The notes: generated by a model from the sequence alone, not told the origin. A DNA stretch of 64,000 bases from Pseudomonas sp. GGS8 (GCF_024168645.1 NZ_JALJWF010000001.1:1913001-1977000); one strand, 5' to 3'. Positions 35,043 through 45,835 are shown, counted from the first letter of the stretch. Made by a program: numbers and translations.

Positions 35043-36563
35043 TCAGCGTGCGGTAACGGTTTGAGTGAGTTGTCGTCCTTCAGTGTCGTAGGTGTATTGA
35101 ATTAACCGGTTCGGTTGGGTGATGCGTACGGGAAGGAGTAGAGTTGGGTGCCATTCGGTGATGATGGTTCTGGAGTCGGTTGTTCCGCTGGCTTCGGTGC
35201 GGGAGGTTTCTAAACCACGATCATTGTGGATATACGTTGTGATGTTTCCATTGTTGTCAGTCTTCGACTTAAGCAGGCCGCGTTCGTCATAAATAAAGGT
35301 AGAGTTGCTATTTGGGCAATTAGCAGTGGGTTCGCCATCAACCGAAGTGATGCGTTTGACGCCTTGAAAGAAGCCGAATTTGTAGTTTGTATGTTTGCCG
35401 AGAGCATTCGTAACCGTAGCTGAATCGTCGAGGTTGTATTTGATCTTTGTTTTTTCTGCTCCGTTAGCGTGCTCGCTAGAGATGGCGCGGCCATGATCGT
35501 CATAACTCCACGATGCATAGGTGACGCCACGCTCGTCAGTTATCGACGTCAGTAGCCTACCGTCCCGAGGATCCTGGTAGAAGTACCTCTTTTGATCTGA
35601 TTTGGTAGTAAATACTCTCGATACGGCCTTGAGTTGTCGATAATCATCATAGCTGTATTCGATCTGCATATCTTCGGATGAGAAGCTTAGGGGCTGTTTA
35701 TTAGTGTCTTCTGTAAATTTTATCGTGGTGCCGTAGTTGTCAGTGACAGTAATATGGTTTTCTTCATATTTGATACTTTGCACTGTGCCCAATTTGCGGA
35801 TTTCAGTAAGCCTGCCGTTCTCGTTAAAGATGTAATAATAATTTTCTGGTGAATGGTACGTCCATTGGAGTTTCCCTTTTGTCAAGGATTCTGCGGTTGG
35901 ATTTTTTGGTTGATAGGTATCTCCTATTTTATTAAATGTCGATGTTTTACCATTGGCATGAGCAATAGATACGGAGTTCGTATCGAAGAGCATGCGAGAC
36001 GCATAATTGTGTATCCATGTACCACTTTTGCTGCTGTAATTTCGTGAAAATTCAATTTCGTTGGGTTTGCGTATTTTTCTTGGTGCAGGGAAGTCTGTCT
36101 CTAGTTCGATTTTGTGGCCCGTCAAAAAATTAATCGGGTTCCCGACAATATTGGATGGGCAGCTATTATCTATGCTCTCAACTTCACATATTCCCGTCAG
36201 TTTGTTAAGTGATTTATTCTTTTCGCAGGAGTCTCCGGTGAGGAGTATTTCCGCTGTGAAAGTGCCGGGATCAGGCCCGCCGTCTTCCTCGTCTATTTCG
36301 ATAGGTTCATAGTCTATCTTGCATAGCCATTTCCAATCGTAAGTTTCATGTGGTATGGCGGGGTTGTAACCCAATATATAATCGTCGTGCTCAATTTTTA
36401 ATTTTTTATGGAGCGCTTGGCACGCAATTTCTGGAGAGTTATGCTGCGTGGGTTGATTGAGAAGCCCCCCCGCTTTCCAGTTGTATATTTCAGCTGTTGA
36501 GTATTGATGGAATGTTGATGTTAGAAGCAAGATGGGGATGCCGAAACTTTGTTTGATGTTCAT
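35043..36563 (-). CDS. Rhs protein, N-terminal piece (DUF6531 plus first YD repeats)
   Basis: 506 residues from ATG 36563, preceded by GGAAG and starting a signal peptide (MNIKQSFGIPILLLTSTFHQ); the frame is open to 36668 but that extension lacks a signal. DUF6531-type segment NIVGNPINFLTGHKIELETD, EFSRNYSSKSGTWIHNYASR, then YD repeats (YDERGLLKSKTDNNGNITTY) ending at TQTVTAR and stop. It ends inside the repeat array; the C-terminal piece begins 17 bases later. Clearly AT-rich. Both pieces together have normal Rhs length (about 1450). Confidence 0.85.
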   Translation of the reverse strand: MNIKQSFGIPILLLTSTFHQYSTAEIYNWKAGGLLNQPTQHNSPEIACQALHKKLKIEHDDYILGYNPAIPHETYDWKWLCKIDYEPIEIDEEDGGPDPGTFTAEILLTGDSCEKNKSLNKLTGICEVESIDNSCPSNIVGNPINFLTGHKIELETDFPAPRKIRKPNEIEFSRNYSSKSGTWIHNYASRMLFDTNSVSIAHANGKTSTFNKIGDTYQPKNPTAESLTKGKLQWTYHSPENYYYIFNENGRLTEIRKLGTVQSIKYEENHITVTDNYGTTIKFTEDTNKQPLSFSSEDMQIEYSYDDYRQLKAVSRVFTTKSDQKRYFYQDPRDGRLLTSITDERGVTYASWSYDDHGRAISSEHANGAEKTKIKYNLDDSATVTNALGKHTNYKFGFFQGVKRITSVDGEPTANCPNSNSTFIYDERGLLKSKTDNNGNITTYIHNDRGLETSRTEASGTTDSRTIITEWHPTLLLPVRITQPNRLIQYTYDTEGRQLTQTVTAR

Positions 36564-36707
36564 TTGATCTTCCATGATCATTCTTAATATTTTGTTGGTT
36601 AATTTCAGTGAGTGCCCCTCCAGTTTATTAGCCGCAGTTGACTGCTTTGCGGTACATATATATTGCATTTGTAAAATTGTGCGGCGCGTTGCTTGGCCAG
36701 CGTTGGG

Positions 36708-36735
36708 TCTAGGCTCTAGGCTCTAGGGTCTAGGG
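36708..36735. repeat. Short tandem repeat, 4 x 7 bases
   Basis: TCTAGGC, TCTAGGC, TCTAGGG, TCTAGGG in direct succession at the border between the AT-rich Rhs island and the GC-rich core. Confidence 0.85.
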
Positions 36736-36877
36736 AGGGGCTGGGGTGAGAGGTGCTGGCTCGTCAGCAGCTTCTACGACACGGGTCGCGCAAACCTTGG
36801 CCGTAGGGCTACATGCAGCGCGTGTGCCTGAAATGGCGGGATCTTGTTACGCATTGAGCAGGCAAAAAGCCGATTCA

Positions 36878-36892
36878 TGTAGTATAACTACA
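36878..36892. promoter_or_regulatory. HexR/RpiR-type operator
   Basis: TGTAGTATAACTACA: six-base arms TGTAGT/ACTACA around ATA. It is close to the HexR consensus TGTARTTWWAYTACA. It lies 48 bases before the RpiR-family regulator, suggesting autoregulation. Confidence 0.72.
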
Positions 36893-36939
36893 AGCGTGCT
36901 ACATCCCCGGCACCTGCCAATTACAAAGAGTCCAGCCCC

Positions 36940-37806
36940 TTGAATCTGCTGCAACACATCGCCCAGTCACGTCACCTGTTACGCAAGTCGGAGCTCAAGG
37001 TCGCCGACCACGTGCTGCTTGATCCTGCGGCGGTGATGCACAGTTCCATGGCCGACCTGGCCCACAGCGTGGGCATCAGCGAGCCGACTATCGTGCGGTT
37101 TTGCCGCGCCATCGGTTGCTCTGGGTTCCAGGATTTGAAGCTGAAACTGGCGCAGAGCCTGGCGGCCGGCGCGAGCTTCGGGCAATTCGCGATTCATGAA
37201 GACGATTCGGTTGCCGATTACAGCCTGAAAATCTTCGACACCACCCTGCACACCCTGATGGAAGTTCGCGAGAAACTCGATCCGGTGGCGTTGCAAAAAG
37301 CCGTGACCGCGATGTCCCAGGCCCAGCGTGTCGAGTTCTACGGCTTCGGCGCGTCCGGTGCGGTGGCGGCGGATGCCCAACACAAGTTCTTCCGTTTGCT
37401 GCTGACCGCGGCGGCGTATTCCGACCCGCACATGCAGGCGATGTCGGCGGTGACATTGAAGCCGACCGACGTGGCGATCTGCATTTCCCAGTCAGGTCGC
37501 TCAAAGGACCTGTTGATCACCGCCAACCTGGTGCGTGAAAGCGGCGCCACGCTGATCACCCTGTGCCCGAGCCAGACGCCGTTGGCCGAGCTGTCGACGG
37601 TCAACCTGGCGATCGACGTGCACGAAGACACTGAAATCTACACGCCGCTGACTTCGCGTATTGCGCACTTGGTGGTGATTGATGTGCTGGCAATGGGCGT
37701 GGCCATGGCCCGTGGGCCGAGCCTGGTCAATCACCTGAAAAGCGTCAAGCGCAGCCTTCGCAGCTTGCGGCTGTCGCCCAAGTCGGTGAAAGCCCTCGAC
37801 GATTGA
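36940..37806 (+). CDS. RpiR/HexR-family transcriptional regulator
   Basis: 288 residues from TTG 36940. N-terminal HTH_6 (SELKVADHVLLDP, LAHSVGISEPTIVRFCRAIG) and C-terminal SIS sugar-phosphate domain (RVEFYGFGASGAVAADAQHK, AICISQSGRSKDLLITANLV). HexR proteins repress central carbon genes and release DNA on binding ketodeoxyphosphogluconate. The location beside pyruvate carboxylase rather than zwf suggests a paralog for pyruvate-node control. A HexR-like palindrome lies just upstream. Confidence 0.87.
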   Translation: MNLLQHIAQSRHLLRKSELKVADHVLLDPAAVMHSSMADLAHSVGISEPTIVRFCRAIGCSGFQDLKLKLAQSLAAGASFGQFAIHEDDSVADYSLKIFDTTLHTLMEVREKLDPVALQKAVTAMSQAQRVEFYGFGASGAVAADAQHKFFRLLLTAAAYSDPHMQAMSAVTLKPTDVAICISQSGRSKDLLITANLVRESGATLITLCPSQTPLAELSTVNLAIDVHEDTEIYTPLTSRIAHLVVIDVLAMGVAMARGPSLVNHLKSVKRSLRSLRLSPKSVKALDD

Positions 37807-37845
37807 TTCTGATCTCAGATGGCTGGAAGGTCGTTCCGACCTTCA

Positions 37846-37938
37846 TTCGCGGGCAAGCCCGCTCCCACAGGATTCCCTGTTGTTCACGCATTTTGTGCAA
37901 CATAGTCGATCTCTGTGGGAGCGGGCTTGCCCGCGAAG
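37846..37938. repeat. REP palindrome pair (inverted)
   Basis: TTCGCGGGCAAGCCCGCTCC then GGAGCGGGCTTGCCCGCGAA, about 40 bases apart, downstream of the RpiR gene. Confidence 0.88.
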
Positions 37939-38046
37939 GCGTCCTCAAAAGCGCCGAAGATTCACATCCCTGTAACCCCTCCGCCGCCAAACCGTCATCC
38001 CCGGCGCCTATCTTGAAACTCCCGTACTCGCCTTGGGAGACCCGAA

Positions 38047-38259
38047 ATGGCCCAGCCCTACGAAGAACGCAACAGCGCCGTCAAAACCCGTCGCCAGCAA
38101 GAAGACCAGCGCCGCATGGAGTTTCGCCGCGCCATCGAAGATCGCTGCGAACGCCGCCAGCTTCTGGCCGAAATCGGCGAATTTCCCGACGACCTCGAAC
38201 TCAACTATTGGCAGGCAGCACCGGTAACTTCCCGTCGAAACGCTCAACCAGCGCGCTGA
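38047..38259 (+). CDS. Small charged protein (PA3496-like family)
   Basis: 70 residues: MAQPYEERNSAVKTRRQQED, then RRMEFRRAIEDRCERRQLL and PDDLELNYWQAA. GGGAGA eight bases upstream supports the start. A basic/acidic helix dominates. It resembles a Pseudomonas family annotated as putative envelope integrity protein (PA3496-like), from memory. Its last 59 bases overlap the 3' end of the convergent LysR gene. Confidence 0.6.
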   Translation: MAQPYEERNSAVKTRRQQEDQRRMEFRRAIEDRCERRQLLAEIGEFPDDLELNYWQAAPVTSRRNAQPAR

Positions 38260-39163
38260 TCTGCGCTCGTTCGCTGCGGATAAACGCAAGGAATGCGTGG
38301 GCCACCGGCGATAGTCGTTTGGCCTTGGCCTGCACCAGGCACCAACTACGCAGCAGCGGCAGCTCTTCGACCGGCAGTTCAATCAGGGCGCCGGTCGCCA
38401 ACTCAAGGTTCAGGGCATGGCGCGTCAACAGCGCCAGGCCCAGACCCGCCAGCACGCATTCACGCTGAGCTTCGGCCGAGGCGACCTCCTGGGTCTGGGT
38501 GAAGTGCACGCGTTTCTCTTTGAAATACTCCTCGCAGGCCAGTCGCGTGCCGGAACCGGGTTCGCGCAACAGCAGTGTGTAGGGCTCCAGATCCTGCAAG
38601 CGCAACGGACCCATATGGCACAGCGGATGATCCGGCGGTGCCACGGCTACAATCGGGTTGTTGAGGAACGGCAGAAACTCCAGCCCCATGTCCTGTGGAA
38701 CCATCGACATGATCACCAGATCATCACGGTTATCCGACAGGCGCCGGATAACCTGGCCGCGGTTGACCACCGTCAGGTGCAGGTTCACTTCCGGGTGCTG
38801 GCGCTTGAACGCGGCAAACAGGTGCGGCACGAAATACTTGGCGCTGGATTCCACCGCCAGTTTCAGCTGACCCTGCAATGAACCTTGCATGTCCGACAGC
38901 TGCATATCGAGGTTTTCCAGGCGGCCGAAAATATCCCGGCTGGCGCGCTGCAGCGCTTCGGCCGCCTCGGTCATGTAGAGTTTTTTGCCGACGTAATCGA
39001 ACAAGGGCTGACCGATCAGCTCTTCGAGTTGACGAATCTGTAGGCTCACGGCAGGTTGTGTGAGAGACATTTCGTCGGCAGCGCGGCTGTAGGACCTTAA
39101 ATCGCACACCTCATTGAAGATCTGCAATTGACGCAATGTCATACGCATCAATGACTTACGCAT
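38201..39163 (-). CDS. LysR-family regulator beside pyruvate carboxylase (PycR-like)
   Basis: 320 residues. HTH (MTLRQLQIFNEVCDLRSYSR, MSLTQPAVSLQIRQLEELIG) and a substrate-binding domain (LKLAVESSAKYFVPHLFAAF). An AGGA ribosome site supports ATG 39163. It is divergent from pycA with 190 bases between starts, the classic LysR layout, and the P. aeruginosa counterpart is called PycR (from memory). Likely controls pycAB. Confidence 0.88.
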   Translation of the reverse strand: MRKSLMRMTLRQLQIFNEVCDLRSYSRAADEMSLTQPAVSLQIRQLEELIGQPLFDYVGKKLYMTEAAEALQRASRDIFGRLENLDMQLSDMQGSLQGQLKLAVESSAKYFVPHLFAAFKRQHPEVNLHLTVVNRGQVIRRLSDNRDDLVIMSMVPQDMGLEFLPFLNNPIVAVAPPDHPLCHMGPLRLQDLEPYTLLLREPGSGTRLACEEYFKEKRVHFTQTQEVASAEAQRECVLAGLGLALLTRHALNLELATGALIELPVEELPLLRSWCLVQAKAKRLSPVAHAFLAFIRSERAQISALVERFDGKLPVLPANS

Positions 39164-39353
39164 TTTCTATAAATCCTGAGCGAAGGCCGATGACTCAACT
39201 ATAAGTCTTTTCTTATGCCTGACCCAATTATTATTCATTTTTGTTAATCCCTTGCGAGAGCTAGTGTGGAGCTGCGACTGAATTGAAACATTTGGTCACG
39301 CGTCGACCTGTCTAATCGGGTCGTGGGTGCCACCGGCTCAAGGGAACCTCCAA

Positions 39354-40769
<1,416 letters not shown>

Positions 40770-40780
40770 GGAATATTCCA

Positions 40781-42589
40781 ATGACAAAGAAAATCCACGT
40801 TACCGACACAATCCTGCGCGACGCCCACCAATCGCTGCTCGCCACCCGCATGCGCACCGAAGACATGCTGCCGATCTGCGACAAGCTCGACAAAGTCGGC
40901 TACTGGTCGCTGGAAGTCTGGGGCGGCGCGACCTTCGATGCCTGCGTACGCTTCCTGAAAGAAGACCCGTGGGAGCGTCTGCGCCAACTGCGCGCCGCGT
41001 TGCCCAACACCCGTCTGCAAATGCTCCTGCGTGGTCAGAACCTGCTGGGCTACCGCCATTACAGCGACGATGTGGTCAAAGCCTTCGTCGCCAAGGCCGC
41101 GGTCAACGGCATCGATGTGTTCCGCATCTTCGACGCCATGAACGACGTGCGTAACCTGCGAGTCGCCATCGAAGCGGTGAAAGCGGCCGGCAAACACGCC
41201 CAGGGCACCATCGCCTACACCACCAGCCCGGTGCACACCATCGAGGCTTTTGTGGCGCAAGCCAAGCAAATGGAAGCCATGGGTTGTGACTCGGTGGCGA
41301 TCAAGGACATGGCGGGTCTGCTGACCCCGTACGCCACTGGTGAGCTGGTCAAGGCACTGAAAGCCGAGCAATCGCTGCCGGTGTTCATCCACTCCCACGA
41401 CACCGCCGGCCTGGCTGCGATGTGCCAACTGAAGGCCATCGAAAACGGCGCCGACCATATCGACACCGCGATCTCCAGCTTCGCCTGGGGCACCAGCCAC
41501 CCGGGCACCGAATCGATGGTCGCCGCCCTTAAAGGCAGCGAGTTCGATACCGGCCTGAACCTGGAGCTGCTGCAAGAGATCGGCCTGTACTTCTACGCCG
41601 TGCGCAAGAAGTACCACCAGTTCGAAAGCGAATTCACTGCCGTCGACACTCGCGTGCAAGTCAACCAGGTTCCGGGCGGGATGATTTCCAACCTGGCTAA
41701 CCAGTTGAAAGAGCAGGGCGCACTGAACCGCATGAGCGAAGTGCTGGCGGAAATCCCGCGCGTTCGCGAAGACCTCGGCTTCCCGCCGCTGGTGACCCCG
41801 ACCTCGCAAATCGTCGGCACCCAGGCGTTCTTCAACGTGCTGGCCGGCGAGCGCTACAAGACCATCACCAACGAAGTGAAGCTCTATCTGCAGGGCGGCT
41901 ACGGCAAGGCGCCGGGCACCGTGAACGAGAAACTGCGTCGCCAGGCCATTGGCAGCGAAGAGGTGATCGACGTGCGTCCGGCCGATCTGCTCAAGCCGGA
42001 GATGACCAAGCTGCGTGCTGAAATCGGCGCCGTGGCCAAGTCTGAAGAAGACGTGCTGACCTACGCGATGTTCCCGGACATCGGCCGCAAGTTCCTCGAA
42101 GAACGTGCAGCCGGCACCCTGACCCCGGAAGTGCTGCTGCCGATTCCTGAGGCGGGCGGTGTGGCCTCGGCTGGTGGTGAAGGCGTGCCGACCGAGTTCG
42201 TCATCGACGTTCACGGCGAAACCTACCGCGTCGACATTACCGGTGTCGGCGTCAAGGCTGAAGGCAAGCGCCACTTCTACCTGTCCATCGATGGCATGCC
42301 GGAAGAAGTGGTGTTCGAACCGCTCAACGAGTTTGTCAGCGGTGGCAGCAGCAAGCGCAAGCAGGCCACTGCACCGGGCCACGTCAGCACCACCATGCCG
42401 GGCAACATCGTCGATGTGCTGGTCAAGGAAGGCGACATCGTGAAAGCCGGCCAGGCCGTGCTGATCACCGAGGCGATGAAGATGGAAACCGAAGTCCAGT
42501 CGGCCATCGCCGGTAAAGTCACCGCCATCCACGTAGCCAAGGGCGACCGGGTGAACCCGGGCGAGATTCTGATCGAGATCGAAGGCTGA
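40781..42589 (+). CDS. pycB: Pyruvate carboxylase subunit B (carboxyltransferase/biotin carrier)
   Basis: 602 residues. HMGL-like carboxyltransferase (VTDTILRDAHQSLLATRMRT; metal-binding HSHDTAG), conserved PYC_OADA domain, and a C-terminal biotinyl domain with EAMKMETEV (biotinylated Lys near 568). Similar to oxaloacetate decarboxylase alpha, but no beta or gamma subunits are near and pycA is adjacent, so pyruvate carboxylase is the call. GAGGA nine bases before ATG 40781. Confidence 0.92.
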   Translation: MTKKIHVTDTILRDAHQSLLATRMRTEDMLPICDKLDKVGYWSLEVWGGATFDACVRFLKEDPWERLRQLRAALPNTRLQMLLRGQNLLGYRHYSDDVVKAFVAKAAVNGIDVFRIFDAMNDVRNLRVAIEAVKAAGKHAQGTIAYTTSPVHTIEAFVAQAKQMEAMGCDSVAIKDMAGLLTPYATGELVKALKAEQSLPVFIHSHDTAGLAAMCQLKAIENGADHIDTAISSFAWGTSHPGTESMVAALKGSEFDTGLNLELLQEIGLYFYAVRKKYHQFESEFTAVDTRVQVNQVPGGMISNLANQLKEQGALNRMSEVLAEIPRVREDLGFPPLVTPTSQIVGTQAFFNVLAGERYKTITNEVKLYLQGGYGKAPGTVNEKLRRQAIGSEEVIDVRPADLLKPEMTKLRAEIGAVAKSEEDVLTYAMFPDIGRKFLEERAAGTLTPEVLLPIPEAGGVASAGGEGVPTEFVIDVHGETYRVDITGVGVKAEGKRHFYLSIDGMPEEVVFEPLNEFVSGGSSKRKQATAPGHVSTTMPGNIVDVLVKEGDIVKAGQAVLITEAMKMETEVQSAIAGKVTAIHVAKGDRVNPGEILIEIEG

Positions 42590-42621
42590 GTTAACAGCCT
42601 CGATATACCGCTTTAACCTCG

Positions 42622-42648
42622 GGGGGGGCATGTGCTCCCCTTTTTTTT
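42622..42648 (+). terminator. Intrinsic terminator after pycB
   Basis: GGGG.GCA/TGC.CCCC stem followed by eight T, 32 bases after the pycB stop. Confidence 0.85.
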
Positions 42649-42667
42649 CGCACTGGGTTTGTGGCTG

Positions 42668-44752
42668 TTAGAAACTCATTCGCCACTGACCTGTCACGCC
42701 GTGGTTACGGCTGTCGGTGCCGATCTCGCCAGTGAGTCCGATGCCCAGGGTGTGTTTTGCTGACAATCCAAGGTCCAGCCCTGTATCGACCAGCAGGCTG
42801 TCACGATCCAGCGGCGCACCGGAAACGGTGAAGTTTTTTCCGCCCGTTACCAATCGTTGGCGGGTATCGCTGTAGACGTCCCCGTAAGTGTGTTTCCAGC
42901 CGGCACTGAACCGTGGCGTCAGTTGCATGCCGTTATCCAGAGTGTTGAGCTTCGCCAGCCGCAGGCCGAATGTGCTGTTCAAATTGTTCTGCGTTTGACC
43001 GTGTACCTTCAGAGCCGCAGCGCCACCTTTTTCCGTGTAAGTGTCGCGCTGATAGCGCTGGTAGCCCAGGCTGGCAAACGGTTCGATGCTGACGTTCGTC
43101 CGCCCCAGGTTGTAACCCAATTCCGCAAAGGCCTGCTGGGTGTTGGCATCGTAACGGCCTTCGGGGCGGTCGCTGAAACCTTTGAAGGCAACCCGGCGTT
43201 TAGTGCTGCCATCGTGACTGCTGTAGGTCGCACCCAGGCGCAGGGACATTGGTCCGTTTTGACGTAGGGCATAAGCTCCCAAATGCCAGCTGTCGAGATC
43301 GCCGTCGAGTCCGCGGCTGTCCAGCCGCGTTTCGGATTTGCCGCTCATCACCCCGATGCGCCATTCCTCATCGATGCCCCAATCAGCTCCCAGTACCAGA
43401 CCGTGGGTTGTGTGTTTCAGAGCGTCGTAGTCGCGATCCAGCGTTCCACCGTGACCCAATGCTTGAAGCCAGACTCGGCCATTGTCTTCGCTGCCGGCGG
43501 CTAGGCGTGGCGCATTGCGCCTGGTGGAATTGCTGTAGCTACTAGCGCTGTCCAGCTGGCGCATGGCCGAGAGCATGGTCGTGCTGATTGGGCTGTCACT
43601 GTTCAGGGTCGCTTTCGCAAGGTTGGCGTTGTTGCCGCCGTCCAGTTGGTCGATGGCCTGGGAGGCTGTTTCGGTGGTGGAGGCAAGCAGGGCCGTGACA
43701 GCGGCGTTCGCGGTATTGGGAGGTGTCTGCGCCGTCGTACTGGCTTTGGGTTCTTCAATACTGCGGGCGAGCTCCCGCCCGTTTTCGTTGGTCGCGAGAC
43801 TCTCGAACGGCACTTTGTTGCGAGCGTAGGTCAGGCGGACGGCCTTTTTGTCGCCGTAGTCCGGGGTGGCCGTCATGAATGCGAGATTGTTTTCAATATT
43901 GCCGAAATGCCCGTCGACCTTGTCGGCCTCGATAATGGTGTACTGGGTGGTTTGCGGATAGTCGCCCGGTGCTGCGACGATTTTCAGGGTGGCATTGCCG
44001 AGGCTGGCGGTGCCGTCGACTTTGATCGTTTCGTGACGGCCGTCGGGGTTGACCTCATAGGCCAGGATGGCTGAGTTGGACAGGTTCAAATTGCCTTTGA
44101 CCCGTGGGGCGCCATGCAATCCATCGACGTTGACGCGGCCGGAGACATCCAGGCCACCGACGGTGCCTGCACCTGCAAAAGTACCGCCGTGCGCGACTGT
44201 CACATGACCTTTGTCGCCGTTGTTGAAGAGCTTTCCGACCGTAATCGTCCCACCTTCGATTTCCCCGTCATTGGTCAGGATGCCGTCATCGAGCACCACC
44301 ACACCCTCGTTGAAATCTCCGGTACTGGTCAGCGTCCAGGATCCCTGTGAAACATACAGGCCGTTGAAGTTGCGGGTATTCCCCAATCGGCCTCCGTCAG
44401 TTGCATCAAGCTGTATGACGTTGGTTCCTTTACCGCCATCGACCCGACCTTCGAAGCTTCCACCATTTTTGACGATGATGAGGTCATCTCTATTTTCCGG
44501 TCTCAGGGAAGTACCTCGTCGAGCGGGCTGCGGCGAATCAATCACTTTTTGAAAGGTGGTGTCCGCCTCGATAAAGGCTAGAAGCCGGGTAAGCGGGTGC
44601 GGTTCAGTATCAGGCTGCCCGGTTGCCTCAGCGATATTCGTCGCCTCAGCTTGCGCGGGTAGTTGTTGGGCGTTTGAAAATTCAGCGCAACCTAGCGCAA
44701 GCGCAATGGCCAGCGACAGGTGTTGTGGTCGGTATTTGTGTTGAACGGGCAT
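42668..44752 (-). CDS. Autotransporter with beta-barrel domain
   Basis: 694 residues from ATG 44752 (AGAGG upstream); a more distant ATG at 44782 is possible. Extended signal (MPVQHKYRPQHLSLAIALAL), a modest passenger (about 80-330) of beta-helix-like Gly/Asn/Asp repeats (NGGSFEGRVDGGKGTNVIQL, LTNDGEIEGGTITVGKLFNN), a Ser/Thr/Ala linker, then a barrel (about 430-694; RVWLQALGHGGTLDRDYDAL) ending in Phe (GQWRMSF). Type Va secretion; passenger function unknown, adhesion being the usual role. Confidence 0.9.
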   Translation of the reverse strand: MPVQHKYRPQHLSLAIALALGCAEFSNAQQLPAQAEATNIAEATGQPDTEPHPLTRLLAFIEADTTFQKVIDSPQPARRGTSLRPENRDDLIIVKNGGSFEGRVDGGKGTNVIQLDATDGGRLGNTRNFNGLYVSQGSWTLTSTGDFNEGVVVLDDGILTNDGEIEGGTITVGKLFNNGDKGHVTVAHGGTFAGAGTVGGLDVSGRVNVDGLHGAPRVKGNLNLSNSAILAYEVNPDGRHETIKVDGTASLGNATLKIVAAPGDYPQTTQYTIIEADKVDGHFGNIENNLAFMTATPDYGDKKAVRLTYARNKVPFESLATNENGRELARSIEEPKASTTAQTPPNTANAAVTALLASTTETASQAIDQLDGGNNANLAKATLNSDSPISTTMLSAMRQLDSASSYSNSTRRNAPRLAAGSEDNGRVWLQALGHGGTLDRDYDALKHTTHGLVLGADWGIDEEWRIGVMSGKSETRLDSRGLDGDLDSWHLGAYALRQNGPMSLRLGATYSSHDGSTKRRVAFKGFSDRPEGRYDANTQQAFAELGYNLGRTNVSIEPFASLGYQRYQRDTYTEKGGAAALKVHGQTQNNLNSTFGLRLAKLNTLDNGMQLTPRFSAGWKHTYGDVYSDTRQRLVTGGKNFTVSGAPLDRDSLLVDTGLDLGLSAKHTLGIGLTGEIGTDSRNHGVTGQWRMSF

Positions 44753-45001
44753 CGAGTACGGCCTCTTTTGACAGGAGGCCAAACTCTAAAAGGGAGGTTA
44801 TAGGTACCGATGTCAGCCGCTTCCGGCGGGCTTGCGGGGGTTGTCAGCAGGTTGTGAAGAAAATAGTCAGCCGCTTGAGGGCGGCTGTTTTTACCCATCC
44901 GAACTGGACGCTTTTTCTTACAGCGAATCGGGACAAGGGGGCTAGCGCATCAGCAAAAATGCATCTGCCGCAGATCAAAAGACCCCAGCCTTCAGCAGCT
45001 C

Positions 45002-45835
45002 TTACCGGCCCACATACGCCTTCCCGTAATGCCGCTCCATCCTTGCCTGAATCAGCTCCAACCCAATCGACATCAGCCAATAAATCACCGCCGCCGTCGT
45101 CAGCATTTCGATATAGCGATAGCTCGAACGTCCATACGATTGCGCCAGGAACATCACCTCCCAAACCCCCATCACCGAGATCAGTGATGAGTCCTTGAGC
45201 ATGGAGATGAACTGGTTGGTGGTGGGCGGGATGATGGTGCGCATGGCCTGGGGCAGGGTGACGCGCCAGAAGATCACGGTTTCGCGCATGCCCAGGGCCA
45301 GCGATGCTTCGCGTTGGCCATGGGGGACACCAAGGATGCCGGCGCGGAAGATTTCGCTCAGGTAGGCGCCATAGTTCAGCGACAGGGCAATGATGCCGGC
45401 GGCGATGGCGCCCGGCACGATGCCCAATTGCGGCAAGCCGAGGTAGATGAGCAATATCTGGATCAGCAGCGGCGTGCCGCGAAAGAATGAGGCATAGAAA
45501 CTCGCGATGCCGAACGCCACGGCGCTTTTCGACAGTCGAGCCAGGGCGGTGATGAAGCCCAGCAGCGACGAAGCCACAATCGAGCACAGGCACAAAAACA
45601 GCGTCAGCGCCGCGCCTTGCAGAAAGCCGTTGGGCGCCAGGTGCAGGCCGATCAGGTTCGGCAGTTTGTCGAGGATGATCGAGAACTTCAGGTCGAAGCT
45701 CAGGAAGAAACTCGCAAACAACCCGAACATCGCCGCCCAAGTCAGGTACAGCCGGGTACGGAAGCCGAAGACCCGTTGCAGTAAAGACTCAACCACCGGT
45801 TGCGGTGGCTGAGGAGGTTTGGGGAAAGAAGTCAT
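45002..45835 (-). CDS. Polar amino acid ABC transporter permease
   Basis: 277 residues from ATG 45835, overlapping the binding-protein stop (ATGA). His/Glu/Gln-type permease: NGFLQGAALTLFLCLCSIVA, FRGTPLLIQILLIYLGLPQ, AGIIALSLNYGAYLSEIFRA (EAA loop), SLALGMRETVIFWRVTLPQA. About five helices plus an extra N-terminal helix. No ATPase gene is next to it, so it must share one encoded elsewhere. Confidence 0.88.
   Translation of the reverse strand: MTSFPKPPQPPQPVVESLLQRVFGFRTRLYLTWAAMFGLFASFFLSFDLKFSIILDKLPNLIGLHLAPNGFLQGAALTLFLCLCSIVASSLLGFITALARLSKSAVAFGIASFYASFFRGTPLLIQILLIYLGLPQLGIVPGAIAAGIIALSLNYGAYLSEIFRAGILGVPHGQREASLALGMRETVIFWRVTLPQAMRTIIPPTTNQFISMLKDSSLISVMGVWEVMFLAQSYGRSSYRYIEMLTTAAVIYWLMSIGLELIQARMERHYGKAYVGR

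Larger units (their letters stand above)
36564..36939. other. Intergenic region between Rhs island and hexR-like gene
   Basis: 376 bases. The left half is AT-rich and should hold the Rhs promoter. A 4 x 7-base tandem repeat (36708-36735) follows. The right half is GC-rich again and carries the palindrome at 36878. No further gene is supported. Confidence 0.6.
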
